From contig CALJDU010000045.1 of NCBI GenBank assembly GCA_938024995.1, positions 62,001-126,000 of the forward strand: DNA of 64,000 nucleotides, in the 5' to 3' direction. Below, piece after piece: positions 1 through 8,279 of the stretch; within the stretch, counting starts at the first letter, position 1, and every line of letters starts with the position of its first letter. The translations under genes and the position numbers were made by a program. Origin of the DNA: an uncultured bacterium (GTDB taxonomy: Bacteria; Myxococcota_A; Polyangia; Polyangiales; Houyiibacteriaceae). The notes beneath the pieces are model-generated. The model saw nothing but the letters and a program-made list of their open reading frames with translations. It searched no databases and had not been told where the DNA came from.

Positions 1-2
1 AT

Positions 3-257
3 ACCGAGTTCACCGGGAGCCTGCTCCGGGCGGTCCGTGAGTCCCAAGGTGTCGCGCTGGAAGAGATCAGCCAAAAGACGAAGGTGTCGCTCTCGTTCCT
101 GAGCGCGATCGAGGACGACCGTTTCGATCAGCTCCCGGCGGTGGTCTACGTGCGCGGCTTTGTCATCGAGTTCGCGAAGTTTCTCAAGCTCGACCCCGAG
201 CACGTCAGTCGCACGTATCTGCGCCGCTACCGTCGCCGAGCGGAGCGCGCGAGATGA
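3..257 (+). CDS. Helix-turn-helix (RodZ-like) protein, C-terminal part
   Basis: Only the last 84 codons are in the window; the 5' end lies upstream. The visible part is an HTH domain of the Cro/CI-RodZ type: a first helix (SLLRAVRESQG), a helix-turn-helix (LEEISQKTKVSLSFLSAIE), then the conserved LPAVVYVRGF stretch and a basic end. In myxobacteria and related groups this block often closes a protein that begins with a J domain; that part cannot be seen here. The stop codon overlaps the next start (ATGA at 254-257), so it is probably co-transcribed with maf. Regulatory or morphogenetic function is unproven. Confidence 0.75.
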   Translation, partial: TEFTGSLLRAVRESQGVALEEISQKTKVSLSFLSAIEDDRFDQLPAVVYVRGFVIEFAKFLKLDPEHVSRTYLRRYRRRAERAR

Positions 258-820
258 CAACGCCGACGCTCACGCTCGCCTCTGCCTCGCCGCGTCGGGC
301 AGCGCTCCTGAAGCAGATCGACGTCGAGCCGGCCATCGCGCCGACCTCCATCGACGAGACCCCTCGCGATGGTGAGCTGGCGCTGCCGTACGTGCTGCGG
401 ATGGCAGAGGAAAAGGCGCGCGCGTCCACCGCGACCACGGTCGTCTTGGCGGCGGACACGGTCGTGGTGCTCGACGATGCGATCCTCGGGAAGCCGCGAG
501 ACCTTGCGCACAACGAAGAGATGATCCGGGCGCTCTCTGGCCGCGCGCATCAGGTGATCACAGCGGTCGCGTTTCGCGAGGGCGGGGCCATCGAGGTGGG
601 CGCGGTGACCACCGAGGTCTCCTTCGCCGCGCTCACCCACGATGAGGTCCTCGCCTACGTCGCGACCGGGGAGGGGCTCGACAAGGCAGGCGGCTACGGC
701 ATCCAAGGTCGCGCGGCGGCGTTGATCGAGAAGATCGATGGGTCGTACTCGAACGTCGTGGGGCTCCCGCTCCGCTACGTCGCGACGCGCCTCCGCACCC
801 TCGGCGTTATCGGATCGTGA
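254..820 (+). CDS. maf: Maf family nucleoside triphosphate pyrophosphatase
   Basis: 188 aa, the usual length for Maf proteins, which hydrolyse non-canonical or pyrimidine (d)NTPs to monophosphates in the cytoplasm. The N-terminal SASPRR signature at residues 10-15 is present, followed by the EEKA helix, the catalytic-Asp segment AADTVVV and the C-terminal GYGIQG/ SYSNVVGLPL blocks. The ATG overlaps the stop of the HTH gene and its own stop overlaps the GTG of the next gene, giving a translationally coupled trio. The exact nucleotide preference (dTTP/UTP or m7GTP subfamily) cannot be decided from what I see. Confidence 0.93.
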   Translation: MTTPTLTLASASPRRAALLKQIDVEPAIAPTSIDETPRDGELALPYVLRMAEEKARASTATTVVLAADTVVVLDDAILGKPRDLAHNEEMIRALSGRAHQVITAVAFREGGAIEVGAVTTEVSFAALTHDEVLAYVATGEGLDKAGGYGIQGRAAALIEKIDGSYSNVVGLPLRYVATRLRTLGVIGS

Positions 821-1476
821 GTGAGCCGTCCGCAGTCGCGGCGCGGCTGGTCGAGGTGCAGCGCCGCATCGCGCGCGCGTGTGAGGCCGCGAAGAGAGAC
901 CCGAGCGAGGTGACGCTGGTCGCGGTGTCGAAGCGCCACTCGGCGTCCATGGTCCGCGCGGCCTATGAGGCCGGTCAGCGGGTGTTCGGCGAGAACTACG
1001 TCCAAGAGCTCGCGCAGAAAGCTGACGCGCTTCGAGATCTTCCGGGTCTTCACTGGCGGCTGATCGGTCCGCTTCAGCGCAACAAGGCGCGCCTCGCGGC
1101 ACAACACGCACACGCGATCGATACCGTCGATCGCGCGCGCTTGGTGAACGCGCTCGCCTCCAGCGAACGCGAGCTCCTGGTGCAGGTGAACGTGAGCGGA
1201 GAGACGCAGAAGTCAGGCTGTCGACCGGACGCCCTCGAGGGGCTCCTCGCACAGATGAAAGACGCGGGGGTCGCGGCGGCCGGGTTGATGACGATCGCGC
1301 CGTTCTCGGATCCCGCTGGGGCGCGCGCTTGTTTCCGCGGGCTTCGAGAGCTCGCGGATCACCACGCGCTGCCGGTCCGGTCGATGGGGATGAGCGGCGA
1401 TCTCGAGCTGGCGATCGAAGAGGGCGCGACGATGGTGCGGGTGGGGACCGCGATCTTCGGCGCCCGGACAACCTGA
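817..1476 (+). CDS. YggS/PLPBP-type pyridoxal phosphate homeostasis protein
   Basis: 219 aa, starting at a GTG that overlaps the maf stop (GTGA). The family is an alanine-racemase-fold, single-domain PLP carrier involved in vitamin B6 and amino-acid homeostasis rather than a classic enzyme. Visible hallmarks: AVSK with the PLP lysine at residue 39, the FGENYVQE motif, the HWRLIGPLQRNK strand, the MTIAPFSD turn and the C-terminal SMGMSGDLELAI and VRVGTAIFG phosphate-binding motifs. All expected motifs are intact. Confidence 0.95.
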   Translation: MSEPSAVAARLVEVQRRIARACEAAKRDPSEVTLVAVSKRHSASMVRAAYEAGQRVFGENYVQELAQKADALRDLPGLHWRLIGPLQRNKARLAAQHAHAIDTVDRARLVNALASSERELLVQVNVSGETQKSGCRPDALEGLLAQMKDAGVAAAGLMTIAPFSDPAGARACFRGLRELADHHALPVRSMGMSGDLELAIEEGATMVRVGTAIFGARTT

Positions 1477-1526
1477 GTCATCGCGTATCGTTCCGCGTGG
1501 CTCGCGAACGTGAAGCTGGAGAGAAG

Positions 1527-2930
1527 ATGACGAGAATCATGATGCGCTTTTCACTGCGTGCGGCCGTGCTCTGCGCGCTCGTGGCATGCGGCGACAGTGA
1601 CCCAGAGGCAGACGCCGGTAGCGCGGACGCAACGGCGGACGTCGGAGGAATGGACGCGGACACGGATGCAGCGACCGATGCGGCGACTGACACCTCTGCC
1701 GACAGCGCGCCCGACGTGCCCGCGGATGCGTTGGTCGACAGCCAGACCGACACGCGGTTGCCCGACACGGGAGCCCTCTCAAGTCCGCAGGCCGCGTTCT
1801 TGTGGCAAGGGTTCGATCATGAGTGGCTGCGGAACGTTGCCGGTTTTCGGGTTCCGCACCGCGTGAGTCGGCTCGACTCGGCTGTGACCGAAGTGTTCAG
1901 CCGGACGGACGGCGAAGGCGCAGCGCAGACCGCGTTCGCGCAGTCGACCGGGGTCGACGGCAACTACATGGATCCGCAGATGCGCTGGGGCGCGCTCTCG
2001 TCTGCTGGGCTCTTTGTCGACCACGGCGAGGTGACCACGCGCTTCACCGACGATGGAAGCGGAGGAGAGTACCCGCGCGCGATGAGCAGCCGAGAGATGA
2101 TGATCGAGGTCGCGTTGCCCACGGGCGTCGACCAGGCGCACGCCGTCTTGCGCGGGTTTCAGCTGGAGTCTGTGTGCGACCCGGCGCTGCAGCCCGCTGG
2201 CGAGCCCTGCAACAGCAACGGCTTCTGGCCGTACCGCATGAGCGTCGGCATCGCGGCGTGCACGACGTCAGGCGGAAGCGCGACCTGCGCGGTCACCGTC
2301 GAGATCGGTCGCGCGTGGACCCCCAATCGCGGCGGCATTCGCGGCATCGAAGAGAAGCCGTTCAACGACAAGCTCACCTACGACATCACTGTTCTCTACT
2401 CTGTGATCGGCGGTGGTGCGGACGTCCTCGCCGCGACGGCGAGCGAGGCGATCGTCGCCAACGCCCCCGCGCGGAATAACGATCCCCAGGTGGTCTCTTC
2501 AGTGCTCGCGGGAGCGCGCGGGGTCGCCGGCGCGGTCGGACTGACGCGGTTCGGCTTTACCTTTCTGCGCACGGGCGCTGCGGACGCGCGCCAGCACCTC
2601 GGGCGTTACATCGGTCGGCTGAACTTCGGCATCGAGCCCGGCGAGTACGACCCCGCGTCCGGCGCGATCGAGGTCGATCACATCATGCAGGTCTGGATCC
2701 CGGACACGGTGGTCGCGACCGACGTCGACTACGAGATGCGGAGCGTGCTCTTGGTGCTGAAGGACGCGGACAGTCGCGCGCTCGCCGGTCAGGTCGCGGA
2801 CGGGGAGATCTGCCGCAACAGCGCGCCCGAAGCGCCGCTCTTCTCGCGCTGGAACCGGTGCGGCGGCGGAGACTTCGGACCCGAGCAAGTGGAAGACACC
2901 TCCACTGTCAGCACCGCCGGTCGTTGGTAG
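1527..2930 (+). CDS. Hypothetical lipoprotein with Asp/Ala-rich linker
   Basis: 467 aa from the ATG at 1527, preceded by GGAGAGAAG; an in-frame ATG at 1539 is an alternative. A short hydrophobic signal ends in a lipobox (LVAC, cysteine then GDSD), so it should be lipid-anchored. Residues about 20-80 form a low-complexity Ala/Asp/Thr linker typical of myxobacterial surface lipoproteins. The rest looks like a folded beta-rich domain with paired cysteines (CDPALQPAGEPC, CTTSGGSATC). I recognise no family. The reading frame stays open upstream into yggS, but composition changes at the signal peptide, so I take the internal ATG. Confidence 0.8.
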   Translation: MTRIMMRFSLRAAVLCALVACGDSDPEADAGSADATADVGGMDADTDAATDAATDTSADSAPDVPADALVDSQTDTRLPDTGALSSPQAAFLWQGFDHEWLRNVAGFRVPHRVSRLDSAVTEVFSRTDGEGAAQTAFAQSTGVDGNYMDPQMRWGALSSAGLFVDHGEVTTRFTDDGSGGEYPRAMSSREMMIEVALPTGVDQAHAVLRGFQLESVCDPALQPAGEPCNSNGFWPYRMSVGIAACTTSGGSATCAVTVEIGRAWTPNRGGIRGIEEKPFNDKLTYDITVLYSVIGGGADVLAATASEAIVANAPARNNDPQVVSSVLAGARGVAGAVGLTRFGFTFLRTGAADARQHLGRYIGRLNFGIEPGEYDPASGAIEVDHIMQVWIPDTVVATDVDYEMRSVLLVLKDADSRALAGQVADGEICRNSAPEAPLFSRWNRCGGGDFGPEQVEDTSTVSTAGRW

Positions 2931-2935
2931 AGCGG

Positions 2936-3760
2936 TCAGTCGATCGAGTACTCCGCGCCGAGCTCTTCGCTCCGGCGTGTCGCCGTCTCGACCGCGTTGA
3001 TCAAGGTCGTGCGCAGTCCGCCTGACTCGAGGGTATGCAGCCCCGCGATGGTCGTGCCACCCGGGCTCGCGACCATGTCCTTGAGCTGACCGGGATGGTC
3101 GCCGGTCTCGATGAGGAGCTTGGCGGATCCGTACACGGTCTGCGCCGCGAGCTTCTGCGCGGTGCGACGGTGAAGGCCCATCTTCACGCCGGCGTCGGAA
3201 AGCGCCTCGATGATCACGAAGATGAACGCAGGGCCGGAGCCGCTCAGCCCGGTGACCGCGTCGAGCTGCGCCTCGCTCAGTACCTCAATGATCCCGAGCG
3301 CGTCGAAGAGCCGCTTCACGATCTCGAGGTCGTCGTCGCTCGCGTGTGAACCCTTCGCGATCGCGGTCGCGCCGGCGCCGACCAGGGAAGGGGTGTTGGG
3401 CATCGTCCGGACGACCCGGGTTCCTGTGGGCAGCCGCGCCTCGATCGCGGCGACCGGAACGCCAGCGGCGATGGACACGACCAGCGTGTCTTCGAGGGAG
3501 CCCGCGATCTCCGGCAGGACGCGCGCGAACACCTGTGGCTTGGTCGCGAGCATCAAGACGTCCGCGAACTCGGCCGCTTCTCGGTTGTCCCGCGTGGTGC
3601 TGACGCCGAACTCCGTGGCGAGCTCGTCGAGCCGGTCCTGGCGCGGATCTGCCATCATGATCTGCGCAGGGGTCACGGCGCCAGCCGCGAGCATCCCCTC
3701 CGCGATGGTCCCGGCCATGATCCCTGCGCCCACGAAGCCGATGTTCTTGTTCTCGAGCAT
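2936..3760 (-). CDS. proC: Pyrroline-5-carboxylate reductase
   Basis: 274 aa. Catalyses the NAD(P)H-dependent last step of proline synthesis in the cytoplasm. The start is the ATG at 3760 (MLENKNIGF), where the Rossmann motif GFVGAGIMAG begins; the longer open frame upstream is not coding in composition. Other hallmarks: the MPNTPSLVG segment, the family signature SGSGPAFIF, and the C-terminal SPGGTTIAGL region. Length matches the E. coli enzyme. It converges on the upstream lipoprotein gene with only 5 bp between stops and diverges from the gene at 3851. Confidence 0.96.
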   Translation of the reverse strand: MLENKNIGFVGAGIMAGTIAEGMLAAGAVTPAQIMMADPRQDRLDELATEFGVSTTRDNREAAEFADVLMLATKPQVFARVLPEIAGSLEDTLVVSIAAGVPVAAIEARLPTGTRVVRTMPNTPSLVGAGATAIAKGSHASDDDLEIVKRLFDALGIIEVLSEAQLDAVTGLSGSGPAFIFVIIEALSDAGVKMGLHRRTAQKLAAQTVYGSAKLLIETGDHPGQLKDMVASPGGTTIAGLHTLESGGLRTTLINAVETATRRSEELGAEYSID

Positions 3761-3850
3761 GTCGCGGCATAGCACGACCACAGCCTCGCGCCGAAGACAC
3801 CTGCGGAAGAGCTGCGCCGTGAAGGCCTCGCGCGTTGCTATAGTCCCAGC

Positions 3851-5254
3851 GTGAACGCCGCCGAGAAGCTCCGGGAGACCCTTGCTCGGTACCACGCGCG
3901 TAAAGCGCGCGCGTTTCTCGAAGAGCAGCGCGGTGTCGAGGAAGAGGATCGCGTCGCGATTCCGTGGCCGGTCGGAGCGCGCTTCGAGGACCTGTTCGAG
4001 TCGGCTCGTGACGCGCTTCCGGAGCAAGAGAGGAACGCGATCGCGGCGCACTTCGCGCGGGCGACGATGGACCACGCGCTCCGCGGGTATGAGGCCGCGC
4101 TCATCGGTGATCGGGAGACGCCGTGCCGCGATGGTTCGATGACGTTCTCGACCCAGGCGCTTATGGCGAGCGCGCTCTCGGTACGCGGCGCGGAGGTGCC
4201 GCTCCCGATTCGTCTGCGGCTGATCGAGGCGCGGGCGAGCGGTGCGCTCCCGCGATTGCGCGAGGCGAGGGAAAGAGCGCGTCGAGTTGCAGGCGAGACC
4301 TTCGTGCGCTTGGGCGCGAAGCTGCACACCGACGCGGGGCCAGCCGCGGCGCTCCGGGTCGAGCAGGCGGAACGGTTCCTCGACGGGACCGACGACCTGT
4401 GGCGTGAGCTCTCGACCCGGCTCCCCCGACACGGCGACTCGTGGCTGCATGTGTTGGACGCGCTCCGCGGACAAGAGGACGACGCGCGCTACCCCGCGCG
4501 AGATCGGTTTCGCCGGGTCGCCGCGGACATCTCATCGCTCGGGTTTGACAGCGCGCTGCGCGGACGGGTGCGGGTCGAGCCGCCGCACCTCGGGCGTACG
4601 CCGCGGCACCGGATCGTGATCATGCGTCCCCACGACGACGTCCGGATCGTTCCGCACGCCTTTGAGCAGGGAGAACGGTCGGAGGGAGCGGCGCTTGAGG
4701 CGGTCGGCCGCGCGCTCGGCTTGGCGCTTCTGTCGCCGGCGCTCCCAGAAGCGTTCTCTCGTCCCGTCGTCGCCACCTGTTCGCGCGCGCTCGGCGTATT
4801 GCTTCGCACGCTCCTCGGAGAGCCCCGGATCCACGACGCGCGCGGAGCGCTCAAGAAGGAGATCGGGCGGGCAGTGCTGAGAACGCGCGCTGCGATCGTG
4901 TTGGAGACACGAGTCGACGCCGCGATGGTCGTCGCGACCGCTGCGCGTTCCGGGCAGCGCAGCGCGGAGCTGCTCTCGCGCGCGATGATGGCGGAGGTCC
5001 CGCTCCCGGTCGCGGCCTATGCGGTCTCTTCGACCTCGGCGGCAGGAGCTCGCTTTCGCGCGCGGAGCGCCGCGCTCGGCTGGAGACACGCTTTGCGCGA
5101 GCGCTTCGACGAAGACTTTTACCGCAACCCGCGCACCGGTCCGATGCTCCGCGCGCTCGTGTCACGCGGCGGTTCGGTATCGGTCGAAGAGGTCTCCGCG
5201 GAGCTGGGCGTGGGGCTCGAGGACGCCGTGTCACACGCGCTTGAGTGGGGCTAG
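3851..5254 (+). CDS. Conserved-looking hypothetical protein, 467 aa
   Basis: Starts at GTG 3851, six bases after a TATAGT hexamer (3839-3844), suggesting a leaderless mRNA. The protein is Arg/Ala-rich, mainly helical and without signal peptide or membrane segment. The C-terminal segment (FDEDFYRNPRTG, then a winged-helix-like VSVEEVSAELG) vaguely recalls the all-helical ends of M2/M3-type peptidase-like proteins, but there is no HExxH zinc motif, so no enzymatic function should be assigned. The 3' end overlaps the convergent HTTM gene by 4 bp. Product unknown. Confidence 0.8.
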   Translation: MNAAEKLRETLARYHARKARAFLEEQRGVEEEDRVAIPWPVGARFEDLFESARDALPEQERNAIAAHFARATMDHALRGYEAALIGDRETPCRDGSMTFSTQALMASALSVRGAEVPLPIRLRLIEARASGALPRLREARERARRVAGETFVRLGAKLHTDAGPAAALRVEQAERFLDGTDDLWRELSTRLPRHGDSWLHVLDALRGQEDDARYPARDRFRRVAADISSLGFDSALRGRVRVEPPHLGRTPRHRIVIMRPHDDVRIVPHAFEQGERSEGAALEAVGRALGLALLSPALPEAFSRPVVATCSRALGVLLRTLLGEPRIHDARGALKKEIGRAVLRTRAAIVLETRVDAAMVVATAARSGQRSAELLSRAMMAEVPLPVAAYAVSSTSAAGARFRARSAALGWRHALRERFDEDFYRNPRTGPMLRALVSRGGSVSVEEVSAELGVGLEDAVSHALEWG

Positions 5255-6402
5255 GCCTTCTCGCGGATCGCGCGGAGCACGTCGCGGGCTCGCAGCGGAG
5301 CCGCGAGCGGGAAGAGCAAGGGCAGTCGCGTCGCGAGCATGTGCATCGCTCGCGCGCCGACGTGTTCGGTCCCGTCGCGATCGCGAAGGGTCACGTCTTC
5401 GCCGTCATGGCGCTCCTCAACCTGGAAGCGCGCCAACCAGTCGAAGGCGCGCGCCCACGACTTCGCGCGCTTGCCTCGCGCAGTCTGCGTGTTGACGATG
5501 AGCGCGCGGTCTCGGGTCGCGGGCGTGACCCAGACCAAGATCGCGGCGACGCCGAGGTAGCTGAAGACGCCGACGACGGAGGTGACCTCGATGAAGAAGT
5601 GGAAACCCAGGGCCATGAACGCGGCCATCAGTCGCGTTGGCTTAAACCAGTAGCCGATGCCGATGAAGATCTCGGTGAGCACGACGACCTTCCACCACAC
5701 CCCGCTGAACGCGTCGGAGGCGAGCGCATCGATGATGCCTTGGGGGACACCGTGGCGAACCGCTTGGTGACCATGGATGAGCACCCGTCGCTGCATCACG
5801 AGTCCGCTCCACCAGTCGGGGTCGATCAGCTTCGAGATGCCCGACGCGAGGTACGGCGTGCAGGCGAGCGCGCGGAAGAGGTAGAGGCGCCAGAGCGCGA
5901 AGCGATCCGGTAGTGGAGCCCCGCGGCGCTTCATCACGAGCGCGTCGACGCTGAGGACGCGCCCACAGGGTATGAGCGACAAGCAGAAGAGGTGCGTCAT
6001 GAGGAACGCGCGGTTGTGATGGAAGAAGATCTGGTTGCTCATGATGTTGAAGGTCACGAGCGCGAAGGTGAGCGCGGTGCTGACGCGCGTGAAGACGCCG
6101 AGGGTCATGAGCCCCGCCGAGAGCACCGCGACGACGAGAAACGATCGGTGGTCGTCGAGCGATAGGACCGGCCAGCTCTCAAAGAAGGGGACGTAGAAGC
6201 CGTGCGCGAAGTAGCGCTCCGGCGTCGCGAGCTGGAAGAAGTAGCTGAGGTGGTAGATGGTGATCAGCCCGACCGCGATCCGGAGCAGCGCGAGCGCGCG
6301 CACGCTTCCTTGCGCGTCGAAGAAGCGCGCGAACCGGCTCCCCTCGGGCTCACCAACCGAACCGCGCGCCGGTTCGCTGACACTCTCCGCTTGCTCGGTC
6401 AT
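5251..6402 (-). CDS. HTTM domain integral membrane protein
   Basis: 383 aa with multiple hydrophobic helices and the layout of HTTM proteins, the family that includes vitamin-K-dependent gamma-glutamyl carboxylase. Seen: an N-terminal cytosolic tail, RIAVGLITIYHL as first helix, the FHHNRAFLMTHLFCLSLIPCG block, the YLASGISKLIDPDWWSG segment typical of HTTM, and GFHFFIEVTS. The C-terminal 90 residues are soluble and charged. Bacterial HTTM proteins are mostly uncharacterised; a carboxylase role is not implied. The ATG overlaps the stop of the small upstream gene (6399-6402), so the pair is translationally coupled. Confidence 0.87.
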   Translation of the reverse strand: MTEQAESVSEPARGSVGEPEGSRFARFFDAQGSVRALALLRIAVGLITIYHLSYFFQLATPERYFAHGFYVPFFESWPVLSLDDHRSFLVVAVLSAGLMTLGVFTRVSTALTFALVTFNIMSNQIFFHHNRAFLMTHLFCLSLIPCGRVLSVDALVMKRRGAPLPDRFALWRLYLFRALACTPYLASGISKLIDPDWWSGLVMQRRVLIHGHQAVRHGVPQGIIDALASDAFSGVWWKVVVLTEIFIGIGYWFKPTRLMAAFMALGFHFFIEVTSVVGVFSYLGVAAILVWVTPATRDRALIVNTQTARGKRAKSWARAFDWLARFQVEERHDGEDVTLRDRDGTEHVGARAMHMLATRLPLLFPLAAPLRARDVLRAIREKA

Positions 6403-6863
6403 CGCGCGTCCTCCAGGTCGCGCTCCACGCTCACCAGCTGATAGCGCTCGTCGCGATGTCCGTTGCGCACCGCGTGTACCTCGGCCTCAAAGCGAACCGT
6501 CTCGCGGTCCCGGGGCGTGTTGAGCGCGACCCAGTTTAATGCGTCCTGCAGGAAGGCGAGCGTGGACTCGATCCCGTTGTGCGCGCGGTGATGGACGAAA
6601 GGATGGGAAAGGCCCCGGTCGCGCACCAAGCGTTCCCAACGATAGCCCTCCCAGCCGTTGCGGATGGAGACTCTTCGGCCGTCTCGGAGAACGCGAACGA
6701 TCTGCGCGTCCCAGGTGCTCGACTGCGGAAAGGGCTGATACCCGAAGAGATTGTGTGGATGGTCGTACGCCCGAACCACGAACACGAGCTGCGTGAGCAC
6801 GCACGCCGCGAAGAAGATCGCCGCGGCCGCTCTTCGCCATCCACGTCCGCCGCCAGGATTCAT
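6399..6863 (-). CDS. Small membrane-anchored partner of HTTM protein
   Basis: 154 aa from the ATG at 6863 (MNPGGGRGW); the frame is open upstream but a signal-anchor helix begins right after this start (AAAAIFFAACVLTQLVFVV). The remaining ~115 residues are extracytoplasmic, containing NLFGYQPFPQSSTWDAQIVRV and a C-terminal VSVERDLEDAR. Comparable small proteins commonly precede HTTM genes, so a shared complex is plausible; this is inferred from the ATGA overlap with the HTTM gene. No catalytic motif recognised. Confidence 0.78.
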   Translation of the reverse strand: MNPGGGRGWRRAAAAIFFAACVLTQLVFVVRAYDHPHNLFGYQPFPQSSTWDAQIVRVLRDGRRVSIRNGWEGYRWERLVRDRGLSHPFVHHRAHNGIESTLAFLQDALNWVALNTPRDRETVRFEAEVHAVRNGHRDERYQLVSVERDLEDAR

Positions 6864-6949
6864 CGGCGCAGTGTACTCCGTGTCGCCCGACTTGTTCGCC
6901 GCGATGGCGGGCAGCTCGCCGACGCCGAGTTCGTGTTGTACACCGCCGT

Positions 6950-8245
6950 ATGCTTGATCCCGCGATCTTCGCAGCGCGTCGCCGCGCACTGGTCAACGAA
7001 CTGGGTGACGGGGTGTACGTCTTCCCATCGGCGCCGGTCGCGATTCGGAACAACGACGTCGAGCACGACTACCGTCAAGACAGCGACCTCTTCTACCTCA
7101 CGGGGTTCGCGGAGCCCGGGACCACGCTGGTGATGGCGGAGGGCCGGGCGCTCTTGTTCGTGCCCGAGCGGAACAAAGAGCGCGAGATCTGGGACGGACC
7201 GCGCGCCGGGGTCGAAGGCGCGGTGGAGCGTTTCGGGATGGACCGAGCGTTCCCGAACGGCGAGCTGGAGGCGTGCTTGAAAGAGCTCTTCGCCGACGCC
7301 AAGACCATCTTCTTTCGCGTGGGGCACGACCATCCTGTCGAGGCGCTCGTCTTCCGCGCATGGAGCCACGCGCGACGCGTCACGAGTCGTACGCCAAAGC
7401 ACCCGCCGTCGACCATCGTTGATCCCAGCGTCGCGCTCGCTGAGCAACGGATGCGCAAGTCTGTGGAGGAGCTCGCCCTCATGCGTCGGGCCTGCGCCAT
7501 TACGACCGAGGCGCACCGCGCGGCCATGAGCTTGGCGGCCGCGGGGCGCTATGAGTACGAGCTGGAGGCGGTGCTCTTGCAGACCTTTCGGCGTCACGGT
7601 TCGGAGCGCCCGGCATACGGGTGCATCGTCGGCTCAGGTCCGAACGCGACCATCCTCCACTACCGAAGCAACAACCGGTGCATGGAGGCGGGCGACCTTG
7701 TGTTGATCGATGCCGGCTGCGAGCTCGGCTACTACGCGAGCGACGTCACGCGGACCTTCCCGGTGAGCGGCCGTTTCTCTCCGGCGCAGCGCTCGGTTTA
7801 CGAGGTGGTGCTGAAGGCGCAGGAGGCCGCGATCGAGGCGACCCGTCCGGGCGCGAACCTGCGCGCGCTTCATGACATCTGCGTCCGCGAGTTGACCGCG
7901 GGAATGGTCTCGCTCGGCCTGCTCACCGGCGAGGTCGACGCGTTGATCGAGCGGGAGGAATATAAGTCCTTCTATATGCACCGCTCTTCGCACTGGCTAG
8001 GGATGGATGTGCACGACGTTGGTCGGTACTGCGATGCGGAGGGACCTCGCGCGCTCGAGCCAGGCTTCGTCTTCACGATCGAGCCGGGTCTCTACATCGC
8101 GACCGACGCGGACGTGCCAAAGGAGTTCCGCGGCATCGGGGTACGGATCGAAGATGACATCCTGGTCACCGCGGACGGCTGCGAGAACCTGAGCGTGAAC
8201 GTGCCGAAATCGATCGCGGACATCGAGGCGACCTGCTTGCGGTGA
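6950..8245 (+). CDS. pepP: Aminopeptidase P (Xaa-Pro aminopeptidase, M24B)
   Basis: 431 aa, similar in length to E. coli PepP. Cleaves the N-terminal residue from peptides with proline at position two, using two metal ions. The N-terminal creatinase-like domain holds DYRQDSDLFYLTGF; the C-terminal pita-bread domain shows the expected metal ligands: Asp in LIDAGCE, Asp in ASDVTRTFP, His in HRSSHWLGMDVHD, Glu in FTIEPGLYI and Glu in GVRIEDDILV. All five are intact. It diverges from the HTTM pair, with 86 bp between start codons. Confidence 0.95.
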   Translation: MLDPAIFAARRRALVNELGDGVYVFPSAPVAIRNNDVEHDYRQDSDLFYLTGFAEPGTTLVMAEGRALLFVPERNKEREIWDGPRAGVEGAVERFGMDRAFPNGELEACLKELFADAKTIFFRVGHDHPVEALVFRAWSHARRVTSRTPKHPPSTIVDPSVALAEQRMRKSVEELALMRRACAITTEAHRAAMSLAAAGRYEYELEAVLLQTFRRHGSERPAYGCIVGSGPNATILHYRSNNRCMEAGDLVLIDAGCELGYYASDVTRTFPVSGRFSPAQRSVYEVVLKAQEAAIEATRPGANLRALHDICVRELTAGMVSLGLLTGEVDALIEREEYKSFYMHRSSHWLGMDVHDVGRYCDAEGPRALEPGFVFTIEPGLYIATDADVPKEFRGIGVRIEDDILVTADGCENLSVNVPKSIADIEATCLR

Positions 8246-8279
8246 GCGCGGGCCGCGTTCCGCGAACCTGCTCTACGGC

